Below are positions 6,540-14,355 of a stretch of 19,752 nucleotides of DNA, one piece after another. Position 1 is the first letter of the stretch; the number at the start of each line of letters is the position of its first letter. The position numbers and the translations under genes were made by a program. Source of the DNA: Bacteroidota bacterium (lineage in GTDB: Bacteria; Bacteroidota; Bacteroidia; Chitinophagales; UBA8649); the NCBI GenBank assembly GCA_003447535.1, contig DLYY01000086.1:1-19752 (forward strand), given 5' to 3'. The notes under the pieces are model-generated. The model was not told where the DNA came from and did no database searches. It saw nothing but the letters and a program-made list of their open reading frames with translations.

Positions 6540-8969
6540 TTAATCCTCCGCTGGAGTATTCATTTTAGTGAGGAAGCGCTCCCATTTAGCTACTTGCCAA
6601 GGCACAAGATCCATTTTCATTAGGTGGCGGTCGCACAGACTTTGCATCGACTCATCCCAGTTCCTTTCCAATAGACTTTGTCCCTGACGAGCAAGTCGAG
6701 AGTTAAAATGCACCGCAGCATCCATAGCATGAAACACTGCACTTTCTGGTAAATTATCCAACGCTTCAAACCCGCTTAAGGCCGAAATCCTCGTCCTAAA
6801 CTCAAAGGCAGGACTACACATATCCGCTAACTCCTCAACAGCCTTCTTATCGTCCTCGATTAAGTGCTTTAAGGAGTAGATCTTAACGGTCGAGTTATCG
6901 ACTGCTTTCACTAGATTAACAAATCCTTGTTTTTCATCAGGAAATGCTTCGCACAATGCATCTAAGGCAAGGGTTATATTAACGTAGGAGGCATCGGAAA
7001 GCATGGATTCCACATCCTCTTTATATTCCTCTGGTATGGTATCAAGTGCCCAAAGCGCCTGGCGGCGTACCATATGATCTCTGTCGAGTAGGGCGTCATG
7101 CATCCAAAGAGGAAGGCCACCTGCAACTGCTCTGAATCGTGAGATAATAAAGCGCTTTTCCAATCGAGTTTTTGCTGTTTTAAATAAATCGTACAGCTCC
7201 AATTCATCGGTAAACTGAGCATAATCTAATGCCTCAAGGGCATCCAAACGATCCATAAGGTTGCCTGCGATATGTGCTTGGCTTAACAATTCATCCAACG
7301 GTCTATCCCAAGTCCTTTGACTTAGAACTTCTCGATTAACGTCCACCAAAGAAAATGCTAACTTATCGTGGACATGGTGTGTATCCAACGGTACAAAAAT
7401 CGTATCGACAAGCCCTGACACATAATGCCTCTCTTGGGTATACTCTCCATCCGTGTAGACCAACTTAAAATCCAATGGCATCGTAAATGGACCAATGATG
7501 GCAGAGGTATCATGAATTTGACTGATAACAAATTGAAAACCTCCGTCTATAGAATCTCTTCGGATAGAATAGTGCGGTTCGCCACCACCATAAACCCATT
7601 CCTCAAAAAACCAATCTAAATTAACCCCTGTACATTCCATAATCGCAATGTATAAATGATGGCTATCCACCATACCATAAGGATGCTTTTTTAGATAATG
7701 CTTAATCGACCGCGTATAGGCCTCGTCACCCAGGACAAAGCGCATCATATCTAATACTAAACTGCCCTTATCGTAGTGCCTTGCACTCCCTCCAGCAATA
7801 GATCCAACAGGAAAGCTATTACGCTCAGCCGCACGCATAGAAGTCCGACGCTCACCCCATCGAATCTCATCATACATTATCTCTCCTAGCACTTCGCGAC
7901 GAAAGTGCTTAGCATAATGGGTGGCAAAGCTCTCATGGAGCCAGTGATGCCTACCACTCCAAGCTGTGATATAATCGCCAAACCATTGGTGTGCCAGTTC
8001 ATGCGCATTTGTACCGATGTAGTTGCGCTCAAGGGCTTCGCGGTCATCTTGTAAGTAGATATCCGTGAAAATGGTAGACGTGGTATTTTCCATAGCCCCG
8101 TATAAAAAGTCTCGAACAGGTACGTTACGATAGACCTTTTGCCAAGGATAGTCGATGCCTAACTCCTCCTCAAACCAATCCATCATTTCTCGACTGAAGC
8201 GGTAGGTCACCTCTGCCGTCTCCGGCTTGTCTGGATAATAATATTGTTCATGCTGAACATGACTCTTAGATTCCATAGAGAGCACATCATATTCGCCAAT
8301 GGCTAGCATGAGAAGATATAAGGCATGAGGTTGATCCATAGCATAATGCCAAAGCGTGTTCTCACCATACTCCTGTTTACTTTGTAAAATACCATTACCA
8401 ATTACTGTATACTCTGACGGAAAGGAAACATGAACTGCGGTAACCAGTTTATCATTTTGGTCATCAAAACTTGGTATCCAATGCCTGTGATTGATCCCTT
8501 GACCCTGAGTCCAAATTTGCTTTCTCGCCCGGCCACTTGGATCATCCCACCCCACAAAATAGATACCTTTGGCAGGTTGACAGGTATATTGAAACGTTAG
8601 ACGATAACTCTTATGCCAATCTAAAGACAAGCCAAAATAGACCATAACGCCACCTTCTACGTAGGTAAATTTCAACGTATCATCATCCAAAAGAATGTGA
8701 TTAATTATTATATCCACAGCATCGAAGAAGGCCGAATCCACCTCCTTTTGTATCGGCATACATTGGTAAGAAGCCTGACCATTTACCCTTCGTTCACTAG
8801 GAATTAAATCCACGACTAAATCAAGAGAAATCATGTCAAGACTATGCTCCCTATACCGCCCCTCCTCTTCAAAAAAACTTGAGTGCACATGCTCTTGAGC
8901 AATCACAGGTATAACTGAGAACAAAAAAAGCAGAACAAGTACAAAGGATGCTTTAGCTGACTTAATCAT
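6540..8969 (-). CDS. Secreted M1-family zinc metallopeptidase (aminopeptidase N-like)
   Basis: An 809-residue exported aminopeptidase that removes N-terminal residues from peptides in the periplasm or outside the cell. After a signal peptide (hydrophobic residues 9-22, VIAQ) come the N-terminal beta domain, the exopeptidase motif GAMEN (291-295), the zinc site HELAH (H323, E324, H327) with third ligand E346 in WLHESF, and Y399 in HYDKGS as the likely transition-state tyrosine. All key residues are present. Residues from about 560 form a helical, HEAT-like C-terminal region (for example MVRRQALWALDTIP), as in M1 relatives. The start overlaps the stop of the upstream CAMC protein by 8 bases, so it is probably translated as the last gene of the respiratory operon, although its function has no obvious link to respiration. 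It converges on the PhoH gene with a 22-base gap in which I see no clear terminator. Confidence 0.95.
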   Translation of the reverse strand: MIKSAKASFVLVLLFLFSVIPVIAQEHVHSSFFEEEGRYREHSLDMISLDLVVDLIPSERRVNGQASYQCMPIQKEVDSAFFDAVDIIINHILLDDDTLKFTYVEGGVMVYFGLSLDWHKSYRLTFQYTCQPAKGIYFVGWDDPSGRARKQIWTQGQGINHRHWIPSFDDQNDKLVTAVHVSFPSEYTVIGNGILQSKQEYGENTLWHYAMDQPHALYLLMLAIGEYDVLSMESKSHVQHEQYYYPDKPETAEVTYRFSREMMDWFEEELGIDYPWQKVYRNVPVRDFLYGAMENTTSTIFTDIYLQDDREALERNYIGTNAHELAHQWFGDYITAWSGRHHWLHESFATHYAKHFRREVLGEIMYDEIRWGERRTSMRAAERNSFPVGSIAGGSARHYDKGSLVLDMMRFVLGDEAYTRSIKHYLKKHPYGMVDSHHLYIAIMECTGVNLDWFFEEWVYGGGEPHYSIRRDSIDGGFQFVISQIHDTSAIIGPFTMPLDFKLVYTDGEYTQERHYVSGLVDTIFVPLDTHHVHDKLAFSLVDVNREVLSQRTWDRPLDELLSQAHIAGNLMDRLDALEALDYAQFTDELELYDLFKTAKTRLEKRFIISRFRAVAGGLPLWMHDALLDRDHMVRRQALWALDTIPEEYKEDVESMLSDASYVNITLALDALCEAFPDEKQGFVNLVKAVDNSTVKIYSLKHLIEDDKKAVEELADMCSPAFEFRTRISALSGFEALDNLPESAVFHAMDAAVHFNSRLARQGQSLLERNWDESMQSLCDRHLMKMDLVPWQVAKWERFLTKMNTPAED

Positions 8970-9192
8970 TGGAATTGGATTTAAAGAGCTTATTTCTATT
9001 CCACCATATTAAGAATCCGATAACAATAAGAATCACTAATGGAAAAAGAAGCATATATAAAATGCCTGTGTTGATAGCATGGGCCTGACTCTCTTGACTA
9101 CCTTCTGCATTCAATGTACACATGGCGCATTGACCTAGAAGATCACCCAAAGAAACAAGGCAAACAAAACAGAGTATGAACAATGACCGCAT
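8962..9192 (-). CDS. Small exported CxxC (CAMC) membrane protein, function unknown
   Basis: A 76-residue protein starting at ATG 9192 (an in-frame ATG at 9243 would put 17 charged residues ahead of the leader and overlap the SCO1-like gene by 49 bases, so it is unlikely). A signal peptide (residues 1-20, ending LLG) leads to a mature N-terminus QCAMC, with C22 and C25 forming a CxxC pair, then a short polar stretch (NAEGSQESQ), then one membrane helix (about 44-64) with WW at its end and a basic tail. Small proteins of this shape recur next to oxidase-assembly genes in Bacteroidota, but I know of no assigned function. The position, two bases after the SCO1-like copper chaperone, suggests a thiol or copper role in CuA assembly; that is inference. 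Its stop overlaps the M1 peptidase start by 8 bases. Confidence 0.72.
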   Translation of the reverse strand: MRSLFILCFVCLVSLGDLLGQCAMCTLNAEGSQESQAHAINTGILYMLLFPLVILIVIGFLIWWNRNKLFKSNSND

Positions 9193-9194
9193 AA

Positions 9195-9875
9195 TTAGTC
9201 TTCTCGATTTCGGGAGGCATCTTTTTTCTTGACCTTCCTCCATTTTTGGACTAGAATAATATCTGCCATTAGCCGATCAATACTTTTAGCGTCCGTGCCA
9301 TCATAAAAGCCTCGAACACCTCCTAAATGGTCGAGCAACACAATGGAGTCACTATGATACATTGGAACCTTCGAATGCTCCTCGTACCAGGGCATTGACA
9401 GCTGCTCAAAATATAGCTTTTTCACCTCAGCTAAATCACCGCGCAAAAAATACCACTTTTCAGGAATCGCATCAAATCGCTTTGCAAAAGCTTGTCTACG
9501 CGATAAGCTATCACCTTGGCCTAGTGCTATAGATATGATTTTGACTTCCTGGTCACCTATGTATTCAGTTTGAATCCGGGATAACTGCTTCATAACGGAA
9601 GGACATGCCTCTTCTATACAATCTGCCGAATAAAACGAAAGGACACAGATATTATCCTCAAAGACTAAATCAGTAACCTCTTGATCTAACTGATCTCTAA
9701 ACGTAAGAGATAAGCTATCGTCTAATACACACACTCTATCCGGCAAATCCACCTGAGGAATCCGAGACATTGGAAAGAAAATAACGTAGAGCAGAGAAAT
9801 CCCTAGTATAATAAAGACAAGAATAAGCTTTCCTGAAACTTTCCTAGGTTGTTTTGTATCTGCCTTGTCTTTCAC
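9195..9875 (-). CDS. SCO1/SenC-like copper chaperone with unusual CX4C motif
   Basis: A 226-residue membrane-anchored thioredoxin-fold protein: cytoplasmic basic N-terminus, one helix (about residues 16-34), then a periplasmic domain. SCO proteins deliver copper to, and reduce, the CuA site of cytochrome oxidase subunit II using a CxxxC pair and a distal histidine. Here the pair is C86 and C91 (CIEEAC), with four residues between instead of three, and the proline after the first cysteine is missing, while P92 follows the second. The distal histidine is H174 in MYHSDSIVLLD, followed by the family-typical RGFYDGTD (188-195). Two further cysteines (C49, C77) are present. The position after the oxidase subunit genes fits CuA assembly. 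It starts 20 bases after subunit IV and stops two bases before the CAMC protein start. The fold call is firm; retained copper function is less certain. Confidence 0.85.
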   Translation of the reverse strand: MKDKADTKQPRKVSGKLILVFIILGISLLYVIFFPMSRIPQVDLPDRVCVLDDSLSLTFRDQLDQEVTDLVFEDNICVLSFYSADCIEEACPSVMKQLSRIQTEYIGDQEVKIISIALGQGDSLSRRQAFAKRFDAIPEKWYFLRGDLAEVKKLYFEQLSMPWYEEHSKVPMYHSDSIVLLDHLGGVRGFYDGTDAKSIDRLMADIILVQKWRKVKKKDASRNRED

Positions 9876-9895
9876 GAGATGATCTGCGCCTTTTC

Positions 9896-10246
9896 TTAGT
9901 GTAAACTATTTATGTTACGCAGAAGTTCACCAAAGTTGCTACCGTCCATACTAAAGGCGACAATGGCAAGAATTAGAAAAGAAAATGGAAATAGAATAGT
10001 AAAGGCAAATCCCTTCTTTTCGTGGTTGACGTGCATAAAGACTGCCATAATCCAATACGCCTTAATCAGCGATGCTACACTAACAAAAATACTCAAGACA
10101 ATGCGTGGATAGCCAGCAGGCATCGCATACTTTTCATACATTAATGCCCCTACGACTTCGACGATTGTAACAACAGACAAGATTGCTGTTGTACGATAAA
10201 CTTCACGTACATTTTTTTTGTACTCCTCTTGGGTCATGTGCGCCAT
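9896..10246 (-). CDS. Cytochrome c oxidase subunit IV family protein
   Basis: A 116-residue inner-membrane protein with three predicted helices (about residues 18-36, 47-71 and 79-99). The segment KAYWIMAVFMHVNHEKKGF (62-80) is the hallmark of the prokaryotic COX4 family, a small accessory subunit that stabilises the heme-copper oxidase. The length fits. It lies after the two subunit III genes and before the SCO1-like gene, the usual place in flavobacterial oxidase operons. ATG at 10246 (MAHM) is chosen; M4 is a possible alternative. Mechanistic detail for this subunit family is scant, so the role is structural by family knowledge only. Confidence 0.88.
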   Translation of the reverse strand: MAHMTQEEYKKNVREVYRTTAILSVVTIVEVVGALMYEKYAMPAGYPRIVLSIFVSVASLIKAYWIMAVFMHVNHEKKGFAFTILFPFSFLILAIVAFSMDGSNFGELLRNINSLH

Positions 10247-10267
10247 AATAGTTTTGTTTTGTTTTGA

Positions 10268-10960
10268 TTAGAGTAGGTAGTAAGCTAAGAAAACATATAC
10301 CCATACAAGATCTACAAAGTGCCAGAATAGCCCAACTTTTTCTACCATTTCATAACTTCCTCGTCGTTCATATGTACCATTTACTACTCCTATGAGGAGC
10401 CAAATATTAATGCATACACCTACAAATACATGCATCCCGTGGAAACCTGTTATCGTGAAGAAGAATTGACCGAAGTTTACCGGGCCTTCAACACCTTCCA
10501 TTCCACTGAACGGATTGAAGCTCATGCTCATTCCTTGATGCATAAGGTGAGTCCATTCTAAATACTGACAGTATAAGAAAGCCATACCCCCTAAGATGGT
10601 AGGGACAAGCCACATGATAACCCCCTTTCGGTTTTTCATAAATCCTTCCTGAACCGCACGAACCATCGTTACCGAACTCAGAATAAGAATAAAAGTCATT
10701 ATGGAAACAAAGATCAACGGAGCTCCACTATCTGTGATACCAGGGACCGATTGGAACACTTCATTGGATGAAGGCCAAGTATCCGCCTGACGAAACCGTT
10801 GCATAGCATAAGCCACAAGGAAGGCTGCAAAAGTGAAGGTGTCACTTATAAGAAAGTACCACATCATTATTTTGCCATAACTAATGCCGAATTCCGTCTC
10901 TTCATGCGGAATTTCTATATGGGGCTCGAGGTTGGGTGTTTTGGTAAGATCGGTAGCCAT
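10268..10960 (-). CDS. coxC: Cytochrome c oxidase subunit III (second of two adjacent copies)
   Basis: A 230-residue multi-helix membrane protein of the heme-copper oxidase subunit III family. Landmarks are ITGFHGMHVFVG and the C-terminal FWHFVDLVWVYVF, which fit subunit III proteins of both CoxC and CyoC type. The family's conserved membrane carboxylate usually appears as SE in helix 3; here the corresponding segment reads LISDTFTF with D40, a conservative change. The start at ATG 10960 is preferred over 11008 because the longer form would overlap the preceding gene by 43 bases and add an unlikely hydrophobic leader. The gene starts five bases after the preceding subunit III gene ends. Subunit III sits against subunit I and helps sustain proton uptake and protect turnover. 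Which of the two copies is the true CoxC equivalent is not certain; this one is the better match. Confidence 0.92.
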   Translation of the reverse strand: MATDLTKTPNLEPHIEIPHEETEFGISYGKIMMWYFLISDTFTFAAFLVAYAMQRFRQADTWPSSNEVFQSVPGITDSGAPLIFVSIMTFILILSSVTMVRAVQEGFMKNRKGVIMWLVPTILGGMAFLYCQYLEWTHLMHQGMSMSFNPFSGMEGVEGPVNFGQFFFTITGFHGMHVFVGVCINIWLLIGVVNGTYERRGSYEMVEKVGLFWHFVDLVWVYVFLAYYLL

Positions 10961-10965
10961 AGAGC

Positions 10966-11604
10966 TTAGGTATAGTTGAAAAATATAAACAAAAATAAGT
11001 ATATCCAAAGACCATCAATAAAATGCCAAAACAAGGTGAGCACTTCTATGGCTAAAACACGTTTTGGGTTGATGATATTCCGTAATTCAAACAATTCATC
11101 TTTACGGCTGCGCCATGCCATAAACCATACCACAAGAAGGGCGAAAACGCCACCTAGAAGGTGTAAGGCATGCATGAGCATAATGACGTAAAAGAAAGCC
11201 GCAGACACCACCCTGCGATCCAGGCGCATGTCAAGAATTCCCTTCCATGTAAACCATTGTACAATAAAGAACCCAACAGCAGACAATAGCGCAAGAAGCA
11301 AGTGATTGCGAAATGATTTAAACTGAGCACTTTTGTAGAGCTTGGTTGCACGGTGCAGCAAAAAACTATTGAGCACCACGAGAATAGGACTATAGTAAAA
11401 GAGAGCAGGCGGTGCAAAAGAGAACCAATCTTGTCCCTTTTTAAATAGCAGTGCACTTGTTAGTGCGACAAAAAACATCGTCATGCTAAGCATAGAGATG
11501 TACATCGCCAGTTTTTGAGGGTGCATTCGAATGGCGACCTCTCGGTTATCTCCCGAAAAGTTTTCCGAAGTCATTTGATCCTGATAATTTGCATTGTCTT
11601 TCAT
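10966..11604 (-). CDS. Cytochrome c oxidase subunit III-like protein (first of two adjacent copies)
   Basis: A 212-residue membrane protein with about five helices (near residues 33-53, 68-84, 100-120, 133-160 and 184-209) after a polar N-terminus. It belongs to the subunit III superfamily by MLMHALHLLGG (142-152) and FWHFIDGLW (192-200), the same C-terminal signature as its downstream neighbour. The helix that normally carries the subunit III glutamate reads MTMFFVALTS, with no acidic residue, so this copy is more diverged. Two adjacent subunit III genes are usual in Bacteroidota act-cox clusters. The protein begins two bases after CtaB ends. Whether both copies sit in one oxidase complex or one replaces the missing helices of the other is not known from sequence. 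Confidence 0.88.
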   Translation of the reverse strand: MKDNANYQDQMTSENFSGDNREVAIRMHPQKLAMYISMLSMTMFFVALTSALLFKKGQDWFSFAPPALFYYSPILVVLNSFLLHRATKLYKSAQFKSFRNHLLLALLSAVGFFIVQWFTWKGILDMRLDRRVVSAAFFYVIMLMHALHLLGGVFALLVVWFMAWRSRKDELFELRNIINPKRVLAIEVLTLFWHFIDGLWIYLFLFIFFNYT

Positions 11605-11606
11605 AC

Positions 11607-12494
11607 TTACAAAACAACATTTAGAATAAAAAGTGCTAATCCAATAGGTAAATAAACAAAGGAGGCGAACATCAATTTCTTCGCGTTAACCGTAGTAGGT
11701 TTCATAAAAAGTATTAGAGCAAACAGCGTGTAAAACGATCCAAGCGCAACAAGTCCTAAGGTAAGTGTCATAGGAAGCAGGCCGGTGGAGTAAGCAAACA
11801 CGGGCAATGGGACGAGCACCAAGGTATATAACACGATATGCATGGCACTAATTCTAGTTCTGCCGCTTGTATTCGGTAAGAGCATAATATCAGCACGCTT
11901 GTAGTCATCGAAAGATACCCAAGCAATTGCCCAGAAGTGAGGGAATTGCCAAAAGAATTGAATCATAAAAAGCAGGATTCCAATGGGATGCAACTCGCCT
12001 GTTATAGCAATGGTACCAATCAGTGGAGGTAAAGCACCTGGCACTGCGCCAACAAGAACAGCTAATGATGTAACCCTTTTTAAGGGTGTATACACCAAAG
12101 CATACAAAAGCAGGGAAAGAAGACCAACAAAGGCAGCCAAGGCGTTAAAAAAGAAATAGAGCCCAAGCCCCCCAAGAGAAGCTAACAGACCCACAAAAAT
12201 ATAGGCTTCCCAAGGTTGACATTTTCCTAATGGAAGAGGGCGGTTACGCGTGCGATGCATAAGCCCATCAATATCTCGTTCTATGATCTGATTAAACGCA
12301 TTAGCAGCCATGGTAATGGCCATAGAGCAGAAAACAAAGACTACAAGGTTTGCTAAAGGATAACCTATAGGCAGCAAAACGAAAGCTCCAACAAAACCCG
12401 AGAATACTACCATAGCTGATAGCTTGAATTTACCTAAGGCAACAAGCGCCTTAAATTTAGCCAGCCAGGGTTGATGTAGAACTATACTGTCCAT
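11607..12494 (-). CDS. ctaB: Protoheme IX farnesyltransferase (heme O synthase)
   Basis: A 295-residue polytopic UbiA-superfamily prenyltransferase that adds a farnesyl group to heme B to give heme O, the precursor of the heme A used by the oxidase encoded just upstream. The first prenyl-diphosphate motif is N68-x3-E72-x3-D76 in NQIIERDIDGLMHRTRNRP (68-86), with glutamate in place of the first aspartate. RTRNRP (81-86) is typical for CtaB/COX10, and the second acidic site is DDYKRAD (196-202) followed by IMLLP. About nine helices are visible. It follows CoxA by 24 bases. The next step, heme A synthase (CtaA), is not in the window and would have to be encoded elsewhere or upstream of ActA. Confidence 0.95.
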   Translation of the reverse strand: MDSIVLHQPWLAKFKALVALGKFKLSAMVVFSGFVGAFVLLPIGYPLANLVVFVFCSMAITMAANAFNQIIERDIDGLMHRTRNRPLPLGKCQPWEAYIFVGLLASLGGLGLYFFFNALAAFVGLLSLLLYALVYTPLKRVTSLAVLVGAVPGALPPLIGTIAITGELHPIGILLFMIQFFWQFPHFWAIAWVSFDDYKRADIMLLPNTSGRTRISAMHIVLYTLVLVPLPVFAYSTGLLPMTLTLGLVALGSFYTLFALILFMKPTTVNAKKLMFASFVYLPIGLALFILNVVL

Positions 12495-12518
12495 AGGAAC
12501 ATTCTCTAACGTACAGGA

Positions 12519-14345
12519 TTAGTGTTCAGCTTCACCCTCCTTCATGGGAACATGTTGTCCTACATCACCATTTTCTGTGCTGTAGTCATATGCCCAACGA
12601 TGAACAGTTGGAATATTACCCTCCCAGTTTCCATGACCTGGGCGAATCGGAGTGGTCCACTCAAGCGTAGTTGCGCCCCATGGGTTCTGCTCTGTAACAG
12701 GACGTCCACGGAAGATGCTATAGAAGAAATTGATTAAGAACAGAATCTGCGCAGAGAAGACAACAAAAGCGGCTATCGTAATGATGGCCTGTAGGTCACC
12801 CATAGTATTGAAGGTCTCAAAGTTGGTAAAGCTCCAATATCGGCGTGGAAAGCCTGTCATGAAGTGCATCGGGAAGAATACAAGATAAGCTGAAACTATA
12901 GTCACCCAGAAATGAATATATCCTAATGTACGGTTCATGTGACGGCCGAACATTTTAGGGAACCAGTGGTATACCCCAGCCCACATTCCAAAGAATGCCG
13001 CTACACCCATAATGATATGGAAGTGTGCCACAACAAAATACGTATCGTGAAGTTGAACATCTACCGCAGGGTTACCTAAGAAAATGCCTGTAACCCCTCC
13101 GGTAATGAATAGAGAAACAAACCCTATGCAGAAAAGCATAGGCACAGTTAGTCTTAGGTTACCACGCCACAGCGTAGTAATCCAATTGAAGGTCTTTATT
13201 GCCGAAGGCACCGCAATAAGTAAAGTAAAAATGGCAAAGACGACACCTAATACTGGACTCATACCTGTTACAAACATGTGATGGGCCCATACAAAGAAGC
13301 CGATCACAACAATGGCTAACATAGAGATTAACATCGCCTTATAGCCAAAAATTGGCTTACGAGCATGAACAGACATAACATCTGATACAATACCCATTGC
13401 TGGAATAATAATGATATACACCTCAGGATGACCTAAAAACCAGAACAAATGCTGATAAAGAATTGGCGATCCTCCTTTGTAGGCTAACAACTCACCATTA
13501 ATTACAATATTGTTTAAGAAGAATGACGTATCAAGTAATCGGTCAAACTCAAGTAATACGGCAGCAGATAAAAGCGCTGGGAATGCAAGAACTCCTAAAA
13601 TAGCCGCGAACATTAATGCCCAAATTACTAGCGGAAGACGACTTAAGGTCATACCACGTGTTCTCAAGTTAATCACGGTAGAGATATAGTTAAGTCCTCC
13701 TAACAAACTCGATACAATAAAGAGAGAGATGCTTGTCAGCCATAGATCAAAGCCTAAACCACTGCCCTTGTTTATTGCAACATCCCGCATACCATTCAGC
13801 GGAGGATAGGCCGTCCAACCACCCGAAGCAGGTCCCGTTTCAATAAAGAGTGAACCAAACATCACAAAGGATGCTGCAAAGAAAAACCAATAGGACAGCA
13901 TGTTCATCATAGGCGAAGCCATATCACGAGCCCCAATCTGTAATGGAATTAAGAAGTTTGCAAAGGTACCTGAAAGCCCCCCGGTTAATACGAAGAATAC
14001 TAGTACTGTACCGTGAATCGTAACCAAGGCGTAGTAAAAGTCAGGACTTAACTGTCCACCTTCAGCCCAGCGACCTAGAAGCGTTTCCATAAATGGAAAA
14101 GTAGATTCTGGCCATGCTAACTGAAGTCTGAAAAGAAGGGACATAGCACCTCCAATGAAGGCCCAAAAAATACCCGTGATCAAAAATTGCTTCGAGATCA
14201 TCTTGTGATCCATACTGAAGATATATTTCGTTAGAAACGTCTCCTCGTGGTGATGATCATCGTGATGTCCATGGTCATGACCGTGGTCCACTTGACCTTC
14301 ATGACTTGGGTTAGCTACCGTTGGGTTTGCTGTTAAATCTGCCAT
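12519..14345 (-). CDS. coxA: Cytochrome c oxidase subunit I (aa3-type, family A)
   Basis: A 608-residue, 12-helix catalytic subunit that reduces O2 to water and pumps protons. Ligands are visible: H111 (low-spin heme), H306 with cross-link tyrosine Y310 in GHPEVY (305-310), H355 and H356 for CuB in WAHHMF, and H441 (high-spin heme) and H443 (low-spin heme) in VVAHFHIIMG. E308 in the same motif marks subfamily A1, and K336 (FGYKAM) fits the K-channel lysine. The D-channel region reads GARDMASP (D141). Before the first helix lies a His-rich N-terminus with nine histidines between residues 15 and 33, expected on the cytoplasmic side. It starts ten bases after CoxB ends. All catalytic residues are intact. 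Confidence 0.98.
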   Translation of the reverse strand: MADLTANPTVANPSHEGQVDHGHDHGHHDDHHHEETFLTKYIFSMDHKMISKQFLITGIFWAFIGGAMSLLFRLQLAWPESTFPFMETLLGRWAEGGQLSPDFYYALVTIHGTVLVFFVLTGGLSGTFANFLIPLQIGARDMASPMMNMLSYWFFFAASFVMFGSLFIETGPASGGWTAYPPLNGMRDVAINKGSGLGFDLWLTSISLFIVSSLLGGLNYISTVINLRTRGMTLSRLPLVIWALMFAAILGVLAFPALLSAAVLLEFDRLLDTSFFLNNIVINGELLAYKGGSPILYQHLFWFLGHPEVYIIIIPAMGIVSDVMSVHARKPIFGYKAMLISMLAIVVIGFFVWAHHMFVTGMSPVLGVVFAIFTLLIAVPSAIKTFNWITTLWRGNLRLTVPMLFCIGFVSLFITGGVTGIFLGNPAVDVQLHDTYFVVAHFHIIMGVAAFFGMWAGVYHWFPKMFGRHMNRTLGYIHFWVTIVSAYLVFFPMHFMTGFPRRYWSFTNFETFNTMGDLQAIITIAAFVVFSAQILFLINFFYSIFRGRPVTEQNPWGATTLEWTTPIRPGHGNWEGNIPTVHRWAYDYSTENGDVGQHVPMKEGEAEH

Positions 14346-14355
14346 ATCGTCTTAT

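Noticed and set aside
11154..11456. A 100-residue open frame on the - strand inside the first subunit III gene
   Set aside because: It lies in another frame of a well-supported gene, and the product is Cys/Leu-rich with no recognisable motif.
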